Assembly (NCBI GenBank): GCA_045576675.1
Contig: JAZNGX010000053.1
Location: forward strand, 1-35,071
Origin: JAZNGX01 sp045576675
GTDB lineage: Bacteria > Bacillota > Clostridia > Monoglobales > Firm-18
Direction: 5' to 3'
Length of the DNA: 35,071 bases
Shown here: positions 34,602 through 35,071 of the stretch, piece by piece
How the letters are laid out: each line of letters starts with the position of its first letter
Position numbering within the stretch: position 1 is the stretch's first letter
Notes under the pieces: model-generated
The model's input: the letters and a program-made list of their open reading frames with translations, nothing else
Told to the model about the DNA's origin: nothing
Database searches by the model: none
Made by a program: the position numbers and the translations under genes

Positions 34602-34635
34602 AACCTTGGTTATGGGGTTTGCTTTTAGCATATCC
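34588..34635. repeat. 13-bp perfect inverted repeat overlapping the -10 box
   Basis: GGATATGCTAAAA (34588-34600) and TTTTAGCATATCC (34623-34635) are exact inverse copies separated by 22 bases. The left arm covers most of the -10 box and the right arm lies inside the predicted RNA. This suits an operator or integrase/excisionase binding pair; an RNA stem is less likely because the left arm is upstream of the expected transcription start. Confidence 0.75.
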
Positions 34636-34692
34636 AACTGCGGTATTGGTAGTACCGCACAGCCGCTCTGTTGGTAGCAGGGCGGTTTTTTT
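34608..34692 (+). ncRNA. Predicted small RNA with twin UUGGUAG-loop hairpins and terminator
   Basis: The transcript expected from the promoter at 34573-34601 would start near 34608 and end at the T-run 34686-34692, about 85 bases. It has two hairpins: TGCGGTA / TACCGCA (34639-34659, 7 bp) and CCGCTCTG / CAGGGCGG (34663-34685, 8 bp with one wobble), both closing the same 7-base loop TTGGTAG (34646-34652 and 34671-34677). The second is the terminator stem. A 21-codon frame from ATG 34612 to TAG 34677 spans it, without a ribosome binding site. I do not recognise a known RNA family. Its position between int and a PIN gene suggests control of the element. Confidence 0.6.
34663..34692 (+). terminator. 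Terminator of the predicted small RNA
   Basis: An 8-bp GC-rich stem followed by seven T on the plus strand only. The minus strand has no T-run after this stem, so the direction of termination is clear. It ends 3 bases before the 3' end of the PIN-domain gene. Confidence 0.8.
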
Positions 34693-34694
34693 AT

Positions 34695-35071
34695 TTAGTT
34701 TTCGTTTGCTAACATGTTTTTGTTCGCTGAATAAATGTCAAACTCGTTAATAAAACATTTAAAATCAGCATCGTCTGTCAAAATTTTATTTATTTTGTTT
34801 TTCTTACAAAATTCAATTAATATATAATCATTACAATCTAAAGTGTGATTGCAAAGGGTATCTATGTAATTATTTTCATATATTAGAGGAACATTGCAAT
34901 CAATAATCTCAACTGCGGCTTTTATTTGTTCTAATATTAATTCGTACATTCTTTTTAACCTTTCGCGTTCCTCTTTAATGCGTCTATAATCTTTAATACT
35001 AAATCGGTTACAGTCAAAAGCACTATTTTCTTCATTGCTCATACAAAAAATTTTGTATTCGTTTTTTTCTA
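34695..35071 (-). CDS. PIN-domain-like protein, N-terminus beyond the window (partial)
   Basis: The C-terminal half has the PIN pattern DCNDYILIEFCKKNKINKI followed by LTDDADF, which carries the late acidic metal ligands of the nuclease fold. Upstream is a charged helix (IKEERERLKRMYELILEQIK). The first ATG in the frame is at 35042, but no ribosome binding site precedes it and nine more sense codons continue to the edge without a stop. The usual N-terminal Asp strand of PIN domains is missing from the visible part, so the true start is probably off the window. PIN proteins are RNases, often toxins; no antitoxin gene is visible on this side. A degraded gene is the alternative. Confidence 0.6.
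   Translation of the reverse strand, partial: EKNEYKIFCMSNEENSAFDCNRFSIKDYRRIKEERERLKRMYELILEQIKAAVEIIDCNVPLIYENNYIDTLCNHTLDCNDYILIEFCKKNKINKILTDDADFKCFINEFDIYSANKNMLANEN

Overview
The window looks like a low-GC, Gram-positive anaerobe of the Bacillota, probably a Clostridia relative. The reasons are a strictly Gram-positive cell-surface style (S-layer homology proteins, a lipobox binding protein, no outer-membrane transport genes), AGGAGG-type ribosome binding sites, many textbook sigma-A promoters with 17-base spacers, and a YesM/YesN two-component pair beside an LplB/YtcP-type sugar transporter. SLH-anchored carbohydrate enzymes in this style recall pectin-degrading gut Clostridia such as Monoglobus, but that comparison is an inference and no species is claimed. 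Most of the window (about 0.5-33.0 kb) is a polysaccharide-utilisation region. The last 2 kb is the end of an integrated mobile element.

Left part (0-5.75 kb, minus strand): a small XRE regulator, then a four-gene operon running leftward: YesN-like response regulator, YesM-like histidine kinase, PHP-domain phosphohydrolase and calcineurin-like metallophosphoesterase. It starts at a consensus promoter at 5767-5795 and ends at a 21-bp hairpin at 458-503. Divergent from it, a promoter at 5849-5877 starts a plus-strand run of about 20 kb: two ABC permeases and a lipoprotein binding protein (no ATPase), two tandem paralogous multi-domain secreted proteins (here A and B), a hairpin that may be a partial terminator, three consecutive SLH proteins (one is a 1427-residue SLH / right-handed beta-helix / Ig-like protein resembling GH141), and a third A/B-type paralogue (C). 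A strong hairpin closes the run at 26360-26392.

Middle part (26.4-33.1 kb): a second plus-strand unit begins at a promoter whose -35 box lies inside the preceding terminator. Its inferred 196-base leader folds into three successive hairpins, the last of which pairs away the only ribosome-binding-site candidate of fucU. It encodes L-fucose mutarotase (FucU), a sialidase-fold beta-propeller and a DUF2961/GH172 protein, and ends at a T-tailed terminator. A second GH172 gene has its own promoter. An AraC-type regulator lies convergent to it and divergent from a second sialidase-fold protein. All of these enzymes lack signal peptides and should act on imported oligosaccharides. The working picture is: glycan captured and cut at the S-layer, products imported by the ABC system, intracellular trimming by GH172 and propeller enzymes, and fucose epimer balancing by FucU. 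The glycan itself cannot be read from the sequence; a fucose- and furanoside-containing polymer is the best guess.

Right part (33.1-35.07 kb): a 55-bp perfect direct repeat carrying a tRNA 3' end and its terminator, a palindromic insert between the copies, a 46-base 3' fragment of tRNA-Gln(CUG), and a tyrosine recombinase reading towards it mark one junction of an integrated element that continues past the right edge. Upstream of the integrase is a divergent consensus promoter driving a predicted 85-base RNA with two hairpins sharing the same 7-base loop, then a PIN-domain gene open at the window edge.
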